From Pseudoalteromonas piscicida (GTDB lineage Bacteria > Pseudomonadota > Gammaproteobacteria > Enterobacterales > Alteromonadaceae): a stretch of DNA of 64,000 nucleotides. Below, one piece after another: positions 39,279-48,584 of the stretch; within the stretch, counting starts at the first letter, position 1, and each line of letters starts with the position of its first letter. The notes below the pieces were generated by a model. The model did not search any database, was not told the DNA's origin, and was given only the letters and a program-made list of their open reading frames with translations. The DNA lies in assembly GCF_000238315.3 (NCBI RefSeq), contig NZ_CP011924.1:3804001-3868000 (forward strand). The letters are read 5' to 3'. The position numbers and the translations under genes were made by a program.

Positions 39279-41483
39279 ATGGAAATTTATAATTATATAA
39301 AAATAAACGATAAGGTTGCATTAGCAGGTCAGCCATCAGCACATGAGTTTGAAGTGTTGATAGCAAATGGTGTGAATTGCGTTATCAACATTGCACCATA
39401 TGACGAGCGTTATTCTATCGAGAATGAAGCTGAACTAGTTGAAAAGCTCGCTGCGACATATATTTATTACCCAATTGATTTTGCGAACCCAACTCTTGCC
39501 GACTTTGCAAAAGTAGAAGCATTGCTTTTGGATAACCAAGATAACAATGTGCTATTACATTGCGCTGCCAACTACCGAGCTTCGCTGTTATTTGGGCATT
39601 TTGCGATCCGCCACTTAGGCTGGAGCCGAGCAGAAAAAAATGCCTTAATCAATCAGATTTGGTCATTGGATGATTTCCCTGCTTGGAAGGTTTTAGATGA
39701 AAAGTTAGAGGCTGGATTAAACGATGATATTAATACGCGGGTAGCTGATGTTATCGAAAAGTACTTAGTACAAACTGGTGACGGTTTTGCAAAGCAGGGT
39801 CGAGCTGAGCTCGCAAAAGCTATTGCGGCATTTACGAGCCAAGACCAAGCAGTGCAGCTTGTGCTACCTGGGTTTCCTTGCAAATCACCAAATATAGATG
39901 CGAAATCATTTTCTAACTTACCAGATTATGGTGAGGTATTGGCCTTAGAGCGAATGCAGTCTTTGTGTGATGATATCCAAGATATTTATCCAGTTGGCGC
40001 GAAATTAACCATTATTAGTGATGGCGCAACTTTCTCAGATCTTGTTGGTGTCGATGACGCTATTATGCAGGAATACAATGCGGCATTAAGAACGTTAACC
40101 ATAACTCATGACATACAATGGGCAGATTTAACCGATTTATGTCAATTAGAAAAAGCAAACTCAGAGTATGACTCTGCTTATCTAAGAAAGCAGCTACTTA
40201 AGAATTTAACGACGAATCCCAGAGCACTACAAAATTATACTGATAAGGTTAAAAAAGATGCGCAGCTTCGCATCGAACATGATGATTTATGTAGCTACCT
40301 ATATAACGATGTTTGTCTTGTACATCTCTCACAAAATGATAGAGACGATTACTTAGCAAGCATATGCGATAAAGCCTACGAGATGATGTTTCGAGGAAAG
40401 GCGCTGACGCATAGCATCAATGAACGATTCTCAAACCATATCCGTTTATCAACGCACCGATACGACAATACAGGGCCAAAGTTTACTATCGCTTTGTCGG
40501 CGAACAATCAACAAGTGCTAGCACCTTGGCATGCTGTTCCTGTGATGCGTTTGAATGGCAATGTCGAGTTGATGCCGCATGCAACGGCTAAGGAGCTCAA
40601 TGTTGCTAATGTGACTTTCGAAAATAGCAACTGGATGTATATAGAAGTTTCAGAAGCGCGCTTTACAGCAATGCAGTTTGAAGTGCTGAAGTCACCACGT
40701 TTCGGACTGAGAATAAACCTACCTTCAGATATCACCTATCAAGAGTTGTCTCCTCAATTCCTCACGATGTTAAGTCAAGAATTTGGTTTTGTTTTACTAC
40801 CAAATGCAGGCCTTGAAGAAGAGCAGGAATTAGTCGAGTTAACTGCGCCTTTTGGTGAGATTTATCAATGGCAGTTTGGACCTGTTCACGTGGTGAAGCC
40901 TGAAGAGAAACCTCATGGATTTGTTCACTCCATTGAAAAAACACCATTACATTGGGATTTGAGTATGTTACCGCTCGATCATGAGCGTGTTATTGATAAT
41001 GAGCGTTTCTACGCATCAACCTTTTTACTTTACTGTAAAACAGCTGCGCAGCCCGGCGAAGGGCAAACAACGATTGTTGACAGCCGTAATGTGTTGAAGC
41101 TTGCAGGTCGAAAAAAGGTGAGAGAGTGGCAAGAAACAGAAGTTATCTATTCCACAAAGATGACTTATTTTGGCGGTGTGCCGCGCGTGTACCCTTTAGT
41201 GTTTGAACACCCAAAAAATGGTGAGTTATTACTGCGTTATCAAGAGGGTAGCGACTCTCAGTTGCAAACTTTTGAACTGAGTTCAGAGCAACTGGAAAGC
41301 AATGCATTTAATGCGCTGATCTCTGAAGTCAACGCATTGTGTTATGACGAGCGCTGCATGATTGCCCATGATTGGCAGGATGGTGACTTAATCATAGTAG
41401 ACAATCATTACACCCTACACGGAAGGTTGCCCATGACGGAGCTTTCGATGAACCGTGAAGTGTGGCGAGTGCAGGTAATTTAA
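39279..41483 (+). CDS. Trifunctional fusion: phosphatase-like domain / isocyanide synthase / PvcB-like dioxygenase
   Basis: 734 aa in three parts. Residues 1-150: a beta-lactamase-hydrolase-like/dual-specificity phosphatase fold (VALAGQPSAHEFEVLIANGV, and VLLHCAANYRAS with Cys95 and Arg100, a C-x4-R loop). Residues about 155-455: isocyanide synthase (LVLPGFPCKSPN, MQSLCDDIQDIY, IISDGATFSDLV, PWHAVPVM). Residues about 455-734: TauD/PvcB-type Fe(II)/2OG dioxygenase with His558-x-Asp560 (PLHWDLS) and His714 (TLHGR). The synthase and oxygenase together would form and desaturate an isonitrile, as PvcA and PvcB do separately. The N-terminal phosphatase-like domain is unexplained. Starts 9 bp after the HAD gene. 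Confidence 0.92.
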   Translation: MEIYNYIKINDKVALAGQPSAHEFEVLIANGVNCVINIAPYDERYSIENEAELVEKLAATYIYYPIDFANPTLADFAKVEALLLDNQDNNVLLHCAANYRASLLFGHFAIRHLGWSRAEKNALINQIWSLDDFPAWKVLDEKLEAGLNDDINTRVADVIEKYLVQTGDGFAKQGRAELAKAIAAFTSQDQAVQLVLPGFPCKSPNIDAKSFSNLPDYGEVLALERMQSLCDDIQDIYPVGAKLTIISDGATFSDLVGVDDAIMQEYNAALRTLTITHDIQWADLTDLCQLEKANSEYDSAYLRKQLLKNLTTNPRALQNYTDKVKKDAQLRIEHDDLCSYLYNDVCLVHLSQNDRDDYLASICDKAYEMMFRGKALTHSINERFSNHIRLSTHRYDNTGPKFTIALSANNQQVLAPWHAVPVMRLNGNVELMPHATAKELNVANVTFENSNWMYIEVSEARFTAMQFEVLKSPRFGLRINLPSDITYQELSPQFLTMLSQEFGFVLLPNAGLEEEQELVELTAPFGEIYQWQFGPVHVVKPEEKPHGFVHSIEKTPLHWDLSMLPLDHERVIDNERFYASTFLLYCKTAAQPGEGQTTIVDSRNVLKLAGRKKVREWQETEVIYSTKMTYFGGVPRVYPLVFEHPKNGELLLRYQEGSDSQLQTFELSSEQLESNAFNALISEVNALCYDERCMIAHDWQDGDLIIVDNHYTLHGRLPMTELSMNREVWRVQVI

Positions 41484-41495
41484 GGAATATATAAA

Positions 41496-42683
41496 ATGAA
41501 TAACAAAATGACATTTGAACAAATAGATAACAATATTGATGGAATTATTAATCAAATAGCTGCGGCGAGTGCAGATATTGAAGCACTGAGAAGATTACCA
41601 GAAAGCACGGTTACTCTGCTCAAAGAGACCGGTGTATTCAGTATGGCGATGCCAAAATCAATGGGGGGCGCTGAGCTAGATCCAATCAATCAAATTAAAT
41701 TGATTGAGAAAATATCTCGAGCCAATAGTGCGGCAGGGTGGTGCACTATGATCGGTTCAGACAGTGGTTACTTTGCAGCAATGTTACCTCAAGAGCTGGC
41801 AACAAAAACCTATCCAAACCCTCATGTCATCAGTGGTGCAGCTCTATCACAAACGGGTAAAGCGCGTAAAGTTGCGGGCGGTTATATGGTAAGTGGTCGC
41901 TGGCCCTTTGTCAGTGGTTGTAATAATGCTGAGTGGTTGATTGCGGGTTGTAAGGTGTATGACGGTGAAGACATGGTGTTACTAGAGGGAGATATTCCGC
42001 AAACACTGCAATGTTTTTTAAATATGTCAGATCTCGAAATCCTTGATACTTGGCATGTGATGGGGCTACGGGGCACTGGTAGTAATGATGTCGCATTACA
42101 GCAAGAGATATTTGTGGCAGAAGAAATGACGTTTAGCTTCCAGCAACCAAGAAGTTTTCAGGATGGGGCGCTTTATCAATTCCCCATGGCCTTTATGTTT
42201 AATTTCTCTGCTGTACCGCTTGGGGTGGCACAATCTGCATTAGACTTTTTCCTTTCGGAAGCAAATAAGCCAACCAGGCAAGTGCATCAGGCAGGGCAAT
42301 TTTTAAAAGGCCGGGCATTAAAAGATGAATCTTTTGTACAAGGTGCAGTTGGCGAAGCGGCAACTAAACTTAGAGTGTTAAGAGCATTTTTGTATCATGA
42401 AGTTGAGCAAATCTGGTCTTTATTGAAGCAAGGTGAGATGCCTTCACCTGTGCAACAGGTGGCCTTTTTAGCTGCTACCACTGAAGTATTTAGTGGCTGC
42501 CAAGAGATTGTAGAAACGTTAGTTAAGTGTCGTGGTGGTTCGGCGGTTTATCAGGGAAACCCATTAGAGCAAGCGCTTCGAGACATCGTCACTATGAATC
42601 AACACGCCATGACATCGCCGCGTAATCAACATCAATTGGGGAGAGCCTTACTTGGTGTTCCTCCAGAGCAAATCTTACTTTAA
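41496..42683 (+). CDS. Acyl-CoA-dehydrogenase-fold flavoenzyme (possible group D monooxygenase)
   Basis: 395 aa, AAGGAAT site, 12 bp after the fusion gene. Fold features: LLKETGVFSMAMPKSMGGAE, RANSAAGWCTMIGS, SGRWPFVSGCNNAEW, DTWHVMGLRGTGSNDV and a C-terminal CRGGSAVYQGNPLEQALRDI. The HsaA/DszC/HpaB-like branch, which uses reduced flavin to hydroxylate carbon or nitrogen, fits better than a true acyl-CoA dehydrogenase because a clear catalytic base for CoA chemistry is not obvious. In this operon it may oxidise the isonitrile precursor or product. Substrate unknown. Confidence 0.85.
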   Translation: MNNKMTFEQIDNNIDGIINQIAAASADIEALRRLPESTVTLLKETGVFSMAMPKSMGGAELDPINQIKLIEKISRANSAAGWCTMIGSDSGYFAAMLPQELATKTYPNPHVISGAALSQTGKARKVAGGYMVSGRWPFVSGCNNAEWLIAGCKVYDGEDMVLLEGDIPQTLQCFLNMSDLEILDTWHVMGLRGTGSNDVALQQEIFVAEEMTFSFQQPRSFQDGALYQFPMAFMFNFSAVPLGVAQSALDFFLSEANKPTRQVHQAGQFLKGRALKDESFVQGAVGEAATKLRVLRAFLYHEVEQIWSLLKQGEMPSPVQQVAFLAATTEVFSGCQEIVETLVKCRGGSAVYQGNPLEQALRDIVTMNQHAMTSPRNQHQLGRALLGVPPEQILL

Positions 42684-42691
42684 AAGGTGCA

Positions 42692-42712
42692 ACCCGTATC
42701 CTTGATACGGGT
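42692..42712 (+). other. Intercistronic hairpin
   Basis: Perfect ACCCGTATC / GATACGGGT stem with a CTT loop between the flavoenzyme and class V genes; no U-run, so it is an attenuator or processing site rather than a full terminator. Confidence 0.55.
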
Positions 42713-42749
42713 CATCTCCTACACTTGTTAAAGAGCAAGGAGCCACGAA

Positions 42750-44198
42750 ATGAATTCGTTAGAAAACTACTTTTTTCCTTACCGCGAGGGAATTATAGGT
42801 ACAGAGCACAAGGTTTCTAGAAATAATCAGAGCAAGTCTTTAATTTATGCTGATTGGACGGCTAGTGGGCGATTATATGAGCCAATTGAACGCTATATAA
42901 GTCAAGAGTTAGGGCCTTATATTGCCAACACCCACACTGAATCCAATGAGACTTCTCGGGTGATGACTAAGGCATACCATGAGGCGCAAGATATTATCAA
43001 AGCGCATGTTAATGCGGATGATAATGACATCTTATTGTTTGCTGGAAATGGGTCAACAGCGGCTGTAAATAAGTTGCAGCGTTTAATGGCATTGAAAGGA
43101 CCCCGTGTTGGTGCCGAGCCCCTTCCTGTGGTTTTTGTTACACATATGGAGCATTACTCAAATCACGCTTCATGGCTGGCATGTGAGGTCGAAGTGGTTG
43201 TTATTCCTGCAGCTAAAGGTAAGCCAGCATCAGACTTAGCTGCCTTTAAACGTTTATTATCTGCATACGAGGGGCGTAAGATCATTGGTGCATTTAGTGC
43301 GGCCTCTAATGCATCGGGTGTATGTACACAACTCAGTAGCTTAGCGGCTTTAGTACACCAATATGGTGGTGTTTGTATTGCCGATTTCGCCGCCGCAGCC
43401 CCGTACCTTGAAATCAACATGCATCCAGAGCGGGACGAGTGTCGTTTAGACGCGGTTTTTTTCTCCCCACATAAGTTCTTAGGCGGTCCCGGTGCTTCAG
43501 GTGTGTTGATATTTAATAAAAATCTATATCAGCTAAATACGCCAGATCAACCCGGTGGTGGTACAGTGGAGTCTGTAGATAAACAGGGGAATCCTACTTA
43601 CATCGCAGACATTACACAAAGAGAAGATGGTGGAACGCCTGGTACATTGCAAGCTGTTCGTGCTGCTTTGGCCGTGGTACTAAAGGAAAAAATGGGAGTG
43701 AAAAATATTCTTGCAAGAGAAAAAGAGCTCAGGTTTTTACTTGCACAGCAGTTACGAGAAATTTCAGGCCTTCATATTGTCGAAGATCAACCAGTTGAAA
43801 AATTGGGTATTATTTCCTTCTTTGTTAATAACCTTGACCACAATGACATTGCTGAGGAGTTAGATAACCAATTTGCTATCCAAGTTCGAGGTGGGATCTC
43901 TTGTGTAGGTTATTATGCACATCATATTTTTAAGAAGGAATTTGAAAAGCTTGGATGTGGTGTAAAAAGTGCGACGCCAGCAGGCTGGGTAAGAATTTCG
44001 TTACACCCAACAATGACGACAGCAGAAATCAATGACATCGGCACTGCCGTTAAGGCTGTTGTAGAGCAGCTAAAGTCGAATAAAAAAGCTAGTAGCAAAT
44101 TGAGCACCGATAAGCTGATGGCTCTTCGTGAGGTGGAATTATTTTCGCCTACAATAAGCTGGAATAAACAGAATGAAGGAGTAGCAGTTGGTGTGTAA
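42750..44198 (+). CDS. Class V aminotransferase / cysteine-desulfurase-like PLP enzyme
   Basis: 482 aa with AAGGAGCC. PLP Lys in FFSPHKFLGGPGASG, phosphate-binding FAGNGSTAAVNKL, Asp in VCIADFAAAAP. Near the C-terminus RGGISCVGYYAHH places a Cys where group II cysteine desulfurases have theirs, so it could mobilise sulfur as well as transaminate. The last ~40 residues are extra and basic. Last gene of the isonitrile operon, 66 bp after the flavoenzyme. A role in making the amino-acid precursor, or adding sulfur to an isonitrile, is possible; sequence alone does not decide. Confidence 0.85.
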   Translation: MNSLENYFFPYREGIIGTEHKVSRNNQSKSLIYADWTASGRLYEPIERYISQELGPYIANTHTESNETSRVMTKAYHEAQDIIKAHVNADDNDILLFAGNGSTAAVNKLQRLMALKGPRVGAEPLPVVFVTHMEHYSNHASWLACEVEVVVIPAAKGKPASDLAAFKRLLSAYEGRKIIGAFSAASNASGVCTQLSSLAALVHQYGGVCIADFAAAAPYLEINMHPERDECRLDAVFFSPHKFLGGPGASGVLIFNKNLYQLNTPDQPGGGTVESVDKQGNPTYIADITQREDGGTPGTLQAVRAALAVVLKEKMGVKNILAREKELRFLLAQQLREISGLHIVEDQPVEKLGIISFFVNNLDHNDIAEELDNQFAIQVRGGISCVGYYAHHIFKKEFEKLGCGVKSATPAGWVRISLHPTMTTAEINDIGTAVKAVVEQLKSNKKASSKLSTDKLMALREVELFSPTISWNKQNEGVAVGV

Positions 44199-44309
44199 CC
44201 TTTATTTTTTCGTTATTATGGATGATGAAATAAGTTAAAATTTATCCTAAAGGTTTAGTTTTTTACGTCGATAACTAACCTGATCCATCAAAAAGTCAGG
44301 TAATCACTT

Positions 44310-44519
44310 ATGAATATTTCCGGAAGTAACCTACCTGCTATGTCTGGAGCTGGTCAAAGCGGTGAAGTATACAGCGCCGTTTTGGCAAAAAAGCAACAGA
44401 AAGCAGATGGACAAGCCGCGCTTGCTTTAATTGAATCTGCGGGCAGCAGTGCAGCAGCACAAACGCCAGCTAAATCAGTGACAGCAACGCTAGGCAACAA
44501 CATCAATACATATGCGTAA
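44310..44519 (+). CDS. Small protein resembling YjfB-like putative motility proteins
   Basis: 69 aa. MNISGSNLPAMSGAGQ, a helical middle with AVLAKKQQKADGQAALALIE, and a C-terminal LGNNINTYA. This AVL-KK, ALxLI, G-NIN-YA plan resembles short gammaproteobacterial proteins called putative motility protein (YjfB-like). The ribosome site is weak (CAGGTAATC). Followed by a good terminator, supporting a real transcript. Function unknown. Confidence 0.6.
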   Translation: MNISGSNLPAMSGAGQSGEVYSAVLAKKQQKADGQAALALIESAGSSAAAQTPAKSVTATLGNNINTYA

Positions 44520-44573
44520 GCTTATGTCTGATGGCACGTTGTCTTCGGCATGTCCGATAGATATGTGCAAAGC

Positions 44574-44606
44574 AATCGGTGCTAGGGTCATTAGCACCGA
44601 TTTTTT
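44574..44606 (+). terminator. Intrinsic terminator between convergent genes
   Basis: Stem AATCGGTGCTA / TAGCACCGATT then TTTTT. The AT-rich 5' side may also serve epmB on the other strand. Confidence 0.9.
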
Positions 44607-44612
44607 GCTATT

Positions 44613-45629
44613 TTAGTCTAGTAAATTTAAGTCAATCGGTGTTTTACTTGGCTGACCACCAATTTCTCGCACTAACTTAGGCACCAAGAATCCCGGCAGC
44701 ACCTCCAAAAGCTCAGCCATTATCGCCTTGGCTTCACGCTCTGCTACATCAAAATGACTAGCGCCTTCTACCTTATCGAGTAAATGTAAATAATAAGGCA
44801 GTATATCTGCATCGAACAGGGCTTCACTCAGTTGAGCTTGGGCCGCAACATCGTTATTAATTCCTTTAAGTAGCACAGCTTGGTTTAGCAAGGTCACATT
44901 GGCTTGTTTAAGCTTTTGCATTGCCGCTTTAAAAGTATCATCGATTTCATTTGCATGATTAATGTGATTTACCAAAATCACCTTTAAATGACTCTTTGCT
45001 AAACGTAGGCACAACTCCTCGGTTATTCTCGCTGGGATCACTACCGGTAAGCGACTGTGAATACGCAAACGTTTGATTTGTGGTATCGCCTCTAACTGTT
45101 CTAGCACCCAAGCTATCATGTCATCTTTGGCCATCAGTGGATCACCGCCACTTAAGATCACCTCATTGATTTCATGATGGGCGCGCAAATAATCAAATAC
45201 AGGCTCTAAGGTGCGTTTGTTGACCTGATTATCCTGATAGGGGAAGTGGCGTCGAAAACAGTAGCGGCAGTTGACCGCACAACCGGTTTTGAGCATGAGC
45301 AATACCCTAGAGCGGTACTTATGTAACAAACCAGGTACAGGCGCGTCTTGTTCTTCGAGTGGATCTTTACTAAATCCCGCTTCAGTTAAATATTCCTGAT
45401 GTACAGGTAACACTTGTAATAGCAAGGGATCATGACGATCTCCGTGGCGCATTTTAGCGATAAATGGGCGAGGTACTCGCATAGGAAACAATCGCTTAGC
45501 TGCAAAGTCTCGTGCATCAAATTGGTCATGCAACCCCAAGATGTTGAGTAGCTCTTGTGGGTCAGTGACAACATTTGCTAATTCTTTTTGCCAGTTAGTC
45601 TGCAAATTTACTTCATTTATTTGTATCAT
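44613..45629 (-). CDS. epmB: EF-P--(R)-beta-lysine ligase partner: L-lysine 2,3-aminomutase EpmB
   Basis: 338 aa radical-SAM protein of the KamA family with the cluster motif CAVNCRYCFRRHF (C-x3-C-x2-C) and EVILSGGDPLM. Makes (R)-beta-lysine, which EpmA attaches to EF-P. Divergent from efp across 42 bp, with epmA after efp, so the whole EF-P modification module is together here. Length fits EpmB (about 340) rather than the larger catabolic KamA. Confidence 0.96.
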   Translation of the reverse strand: MIQINEVNLQTNWQKELANVVTDPQELLNILGLHDQFDARDFAAKRLFPMRVPRPFIAKMRHGDRHDPLLLQVLPVHQEYLTEAGFSKDPLEEQDAPVPGLLHKYRSRVLLMLKTGCAVNCRYCFRRHFPYQDNQVNKRTLEPVFDYLRAHHEINEVILSGGDPLMAKDDMIAWVLEQLEAIPQIKRLRIHSRLPVVIPARITEELCLRLAKSHLKVILVNHINHANEIDDTFKAAMQKLKQANVTLLNQAVLLKGINNDVAAQAQLSEALFDADILPYYLHLLDKVEGASHFDVAEREAKAIMAELLEVLPGFLVPKLVREIGGQPSKTPIDLNLLD

Positions 45630-45671
45630 TAGCAGGTTAATTACTCGAATATACGTAGATTAGAGGATACG

Positions 45672-46238
45672 ATGGCGAATTATAGCACCAACGAGTTCAA
45701 GGGCGGCCTAAAAATTATGATGGACGGCGAGCCTTGTTCTATCTTAGAAAATGAAATGGTCAAGCCTGGTAAAGGACAAGCGTTTAACCGCGTTAAAATC
45801 CGTAAGCTTATCTCAGGTAAAGTACTAGAGAAAACATTTAAGTCTGGCGACTCAGTGGAAGGCGCAGACGTAATGGATACTGATCTAGTGTATTTATACA
45901 CTGATGGTGAGTTCTGGCATTTCATGAACAACGAAACATTTGAGCAGATCGCAGCTGATGAAAAAGCACTTGGCGATAGCGTAAAATGGTTGGTTGAAAA
46001 TGACGTATGTACTATCACACTGTGGAATGGTAACCCAATCGCAGTAACACCACCTAACTTTGTTGAGCTTGAGATCACAGAAACAGATCCAGGCCTGAAA
46101 GGCGACACTGCGGGTACTGGTGGTAAGCCTGCAACCCTAAGCACAGGTGCTGTTGTTCGTGTTCCTTTGTTCGTTCAAATTGGTGAAGTGATCAAAGTTG
46201 ATACGCGTAGTGGCGAATACGTAAGCCGCGTAAAATAA
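45672..46238 (+). CDS. efp: Translation elongation factor P
   Basis: 188 aa, three-domain [23 protein letters not shown], the conserved loop [12 protein letters not shown] with the Lys that receives beta-lysine, and the C-terminal [22 protein letters not shown]. Relieves ribosome stalling at polyproline. ATG after GAGGATACG; terminator at 46267. Confidence 0.99.
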   Translation: MANYSTNEFKGGLKIMMDGEPCSILENEMVKPGKGQAFNRVKIRKLISGKVLEKTFKSGDSVEGADVMDTDLVYLYTDGEFWHFMNNETFEQIAADEKALGDSVKWLVENDVCTITLWNGNPIAVTPPNFVELEITETDPGLKGDTAGTGGKPATLSTGAVVRVPLFVQIGEVIKVDTRSGEYVSRVK

Positions 46239-46266
46239 TAGCGTAAAGCAATTTACGATGTTTTAT

Positions 46267-46295
46267 AAATCCCAGCATGTTGCTGGGATTTTTTT
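46267..46295 (+). terminator. Intrinsic terminator after efp
   Basis: AAATCCCAGCA / TGCTGGGATTT stem with T-run. The GGAG just after it is the ribosome site of epmA, so some read-through or a separate promoter is needed. Confidence 0.85.
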
Positions 46296-46305
46296 GGAGT
46301 AAACA

Positions 46306-47280
46306 ATGACGGTGAACAATTGGCAACCTAGTGCAACGATAGAGACGCTTAGGCAAAGGGCTGCAATTTTAGCGAAGATACGGCACTTTTTTGCTGTTCG
46401 TGATGTGATGGAAGTCGACACGCCGAGCCTTTCTCAAGCCTCAGTGACCGACCCTCACTTAGATACTTTCCATACTCGATTTGTTGGCCCAAATCACAGC
46501 CAAGGTTTGCCTTTATTTTTACAAACGTCACCCGAGTATGCGATGAAAAGACTACTTGCCGCAGGCAGTGGTGCGATTTTTCAATTGTGTAAGGCTTTTC
46601 GTAATGAAGAGTCTGGGCGTCATCACAATCCAGAATTTACGATGTTAGAGTGGTATCGTCCGGGCTTTGACGAATTTGACTTAATGGCGGAAATTGATGA
46701 GTTGATGCAGATGTTATTGGACTGTCCTGCTAGTGACTCAATGACCTACCAACAAGCCTTTGAGACACATCTTGGGTTTGATCCCTTAAGTGTGTCGCTG
46801 ACGGAATTGAAAGCGCACGCCAATAAATACGGTTATGGTGATATTGCAGCTATCGAGAATAATCCAGATACTTTACTGCAATTGCTATTTTGCATGGAAA
46901 TTGAGCCTAAAATCGGTCAGCAGCAACCTTGTTTTGTTTATCACTTTCCGGCATCCCAAGCGGCACTGGCAAAACTTAACCCGAAAGACAATCGCGTTGC
47001 AGGGCGTTTTGAGCTCTATTATCGCAACATGGAACTGGCCAACGGATTTAACGAATTGACGGATGCGGTAGAGCAAAGAGCGCGTTTTGAGCAAGATAAC
47101 CAGCTCAGAGCTGAGATGGGATTACACCCAGTGCCGGCCGATGAGCGGTTATTGGCTGCACTTGACGCAGGCCTCCCCGATTGTGCTGGCGTTGCACTGG
47201 GAATAGATAGGCTAGTCATGCTGGCGCTAAACAAAGCTAGCATCAGCGAAGTGCTCACATTTGATGTTTCGCGGGCTTAG
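46306..47280 (+). CDS. epmA: EF-P--(R)-beta-lysine ligase EpmA (GenX/PoxA)
   Basis: 324 aa class II lysyl-tRNA-synthetase-like catalytic domain without the anticodon domain: motif 1 region [20 protein letters not shown], motif 2 [23 protein letters not shown], motif 3 [14 protein letters not shown]. Attaches (R)-beta-lysine to the EF-P loop Lys. Directly follows efp. Its stop overlaps the convergent chemoreceptor gene by 4 bp. Confidence 0.97.
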   Translation: MTVNNWQPSATIETLRQRAAILAKIRHFFAVRDVMEVDTPSLSQASVTDPHLDTFHTRFVGPNHSQGLPLFLQTSPEYAMKRLLAAGSGAIFQLCKAFRNEESGRHHNPEFTMLEWYRPGFDEFDLMAEIDELMQMLLDCPASDSMTYQQAFETHLGFDPLSVSLTELKAHANKYGYGDIAAIENNPDTLLQLLFCMEIEPKIGQQQPCFVYHFPASQAALAKLNPKDNRVAGRFELYYRNMELANGFNELTDAVEQRARFEQDNQLRAEMGLHPVPADERLLAALDAGLPDCAGVALGIDRLVMLALNKASISEVLTFDVSRA

Positions 47281-48503
47281 CGCCGCGAAACAAAACGAGT
47301 AAGTTCTTTTTGAGTGGTTTCTGTGAGCTTTTGGGCACTTTGGCATTCAGCTAACGCGCCATCAATTTGTGATTTAGATTGCTGACCCAGTTCGACAATT
47401 TGTTGCACTGCTTGATGGGTATGTTTTTGTGTTTCTTCAAGTTGGTGCACCGCACTAACAATTTCTTCTAATTGCGCTTGATTGCGTTCAAAGTCATCAC
47501 TCATCGAAATAAAGCCTTGGGAGGTATCACTGATGGCTTTCTCTGCTGAGCTTGAATGAGAAATCAGTTGTTCTGATTCTTGATTGGTTTCACCGACTAG
47601 CACGTTCATTTGATTGATAAAATCGCTGATCTGGCGGGTGGCCGCATTGACCTTGACCGACAGCGCACGAACTTCATCGGCAACCACTGCAAAGCCACGT
47701 CCGGCTTCACCTGCTCGAGCTGCTTCAATTGCCGCATTGAGCGCAAGCAAGTTGGTTTGGTCGGAAAACTCTTCAACCATTTTTAGAATGTTGCGAATAT
47801 TCTCACTATTTTCTTTCAGGCCTGAAACCGTCGATGAAAAGTTACCTAGTAGCGTGGTGATTTGTTTTACTTCAGCGACAAGCTTAGTTAGCGACTGTGA
47901 TGAACCGCGAACAAAGTGCAAGCTTTCGGTATTGGCCTGATAAACCTGATCGGTATTGTGCACAATACTTTGTAAACTGTGGCTGACCTGATCGGAAGCG
48001 GCAATAATCGTGTCACCTTGGCTCAGCTGCTGCTGTCCATACTTTGCGGTACTTTGCATGGAGCTGGTGATATCGCGGTTGCTTTGTGTCGCCGCAGCGG
48101 CACTTTCGTATGTTTTTTCCAAAAGGACACTAAGGTGGGTAGTAAAGGTGTTGTACTGCTCGCTTAAATCTCTAAATTCGTCATAAGTGAATTGTGGCAG
48201 TTTCGCATCTAAGTTACCGTTTTGGCGATTAACACGCTCCAATGACTCTTTCATCGCTTGTACAGGTCGTACGATTAAAAAGCGCATATAGAAGACGGTA
48301 AACACAAACGCGGCAAGGATCACAATAGTGATAAGCCAAAACAGTCCCATACTCGCACCGGAGTGAGCAAGTTCAGAATATAGCCAAACTAAGCTAATAA
48401 CCTGAAATAGGAGTAAAAAGCCTAAATTGCCAACAATTTTACGAGAAAGGGTATAGAAAAACGTCTGTTCTACAAAATTATAAATGCGCATATATAAACT
48501 CAT
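47277..48503 (-). CDS. Methyl-accepting chemotaxis-like protein with short sensor region
   Basis: 408 aa. Two N-terminal membrane helices ([20 protein letters not shown] and [20 protein letters not shown]) with a very short loop between them, so no large periplasmic sensor. Then a HAMP-like segment ([19 protein letters not shown]), a long coiled coil and the signalling tip [21 protein letters not shown] followed by [12 protein letters not shown]. It would talk to CheA/CheW, sensing something in or near the membrane. No pentapeptide tether at the C-terminus. Convergent with epmA. Confidence 0.92.
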   Translation of the reverse strand: MSLYMRIYNFVEQTFFYTLSRKIVGNLGFLLLFQVISLVWLYSELAHSGASMGLFWLITIVILAAFVFTVFYMRFLIVRPVQAMKESLERVNRQNGNLDAKLPQFTYDEFRDLSEQYNTFTTHLSVLLEKTYESAAAATQSNRDITSSMQSTAKYGQQQLSQGDTIIAASDQVSHSLQSIVHNTDQVYQANTESLHFVRGSSQSLTKLVAEVKQITTLLGNFSSTVSGLKENSENIRNILKMVEEFSDQTNLLALNAAIEAARAGEAGRGFAVVADEVRALSVKVNAATRQISDFINQMNVLVGETNQESEQLISHSSSAEKAISDTSQGFISMSDDFERNQAQLEEIVSAVHQLEETQKHTHQAVQQIVELGQQSKSQIDGALAECQSAQKLTETTQKELTRFVSRR

Positions 48504-48584
48504 ATTGGGCTCATCATTGTGCCACTTTATTTGTCTCAGTATAGATGAGCTAAATGGAATAACAATGCTAAAGCGATCAAGCAG

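Noticed and set aside
45680..46144. 154-residue minus-strand open frame
   Set aside because: Antisense shadow of efp, whose plus-strand product is unmistakable.
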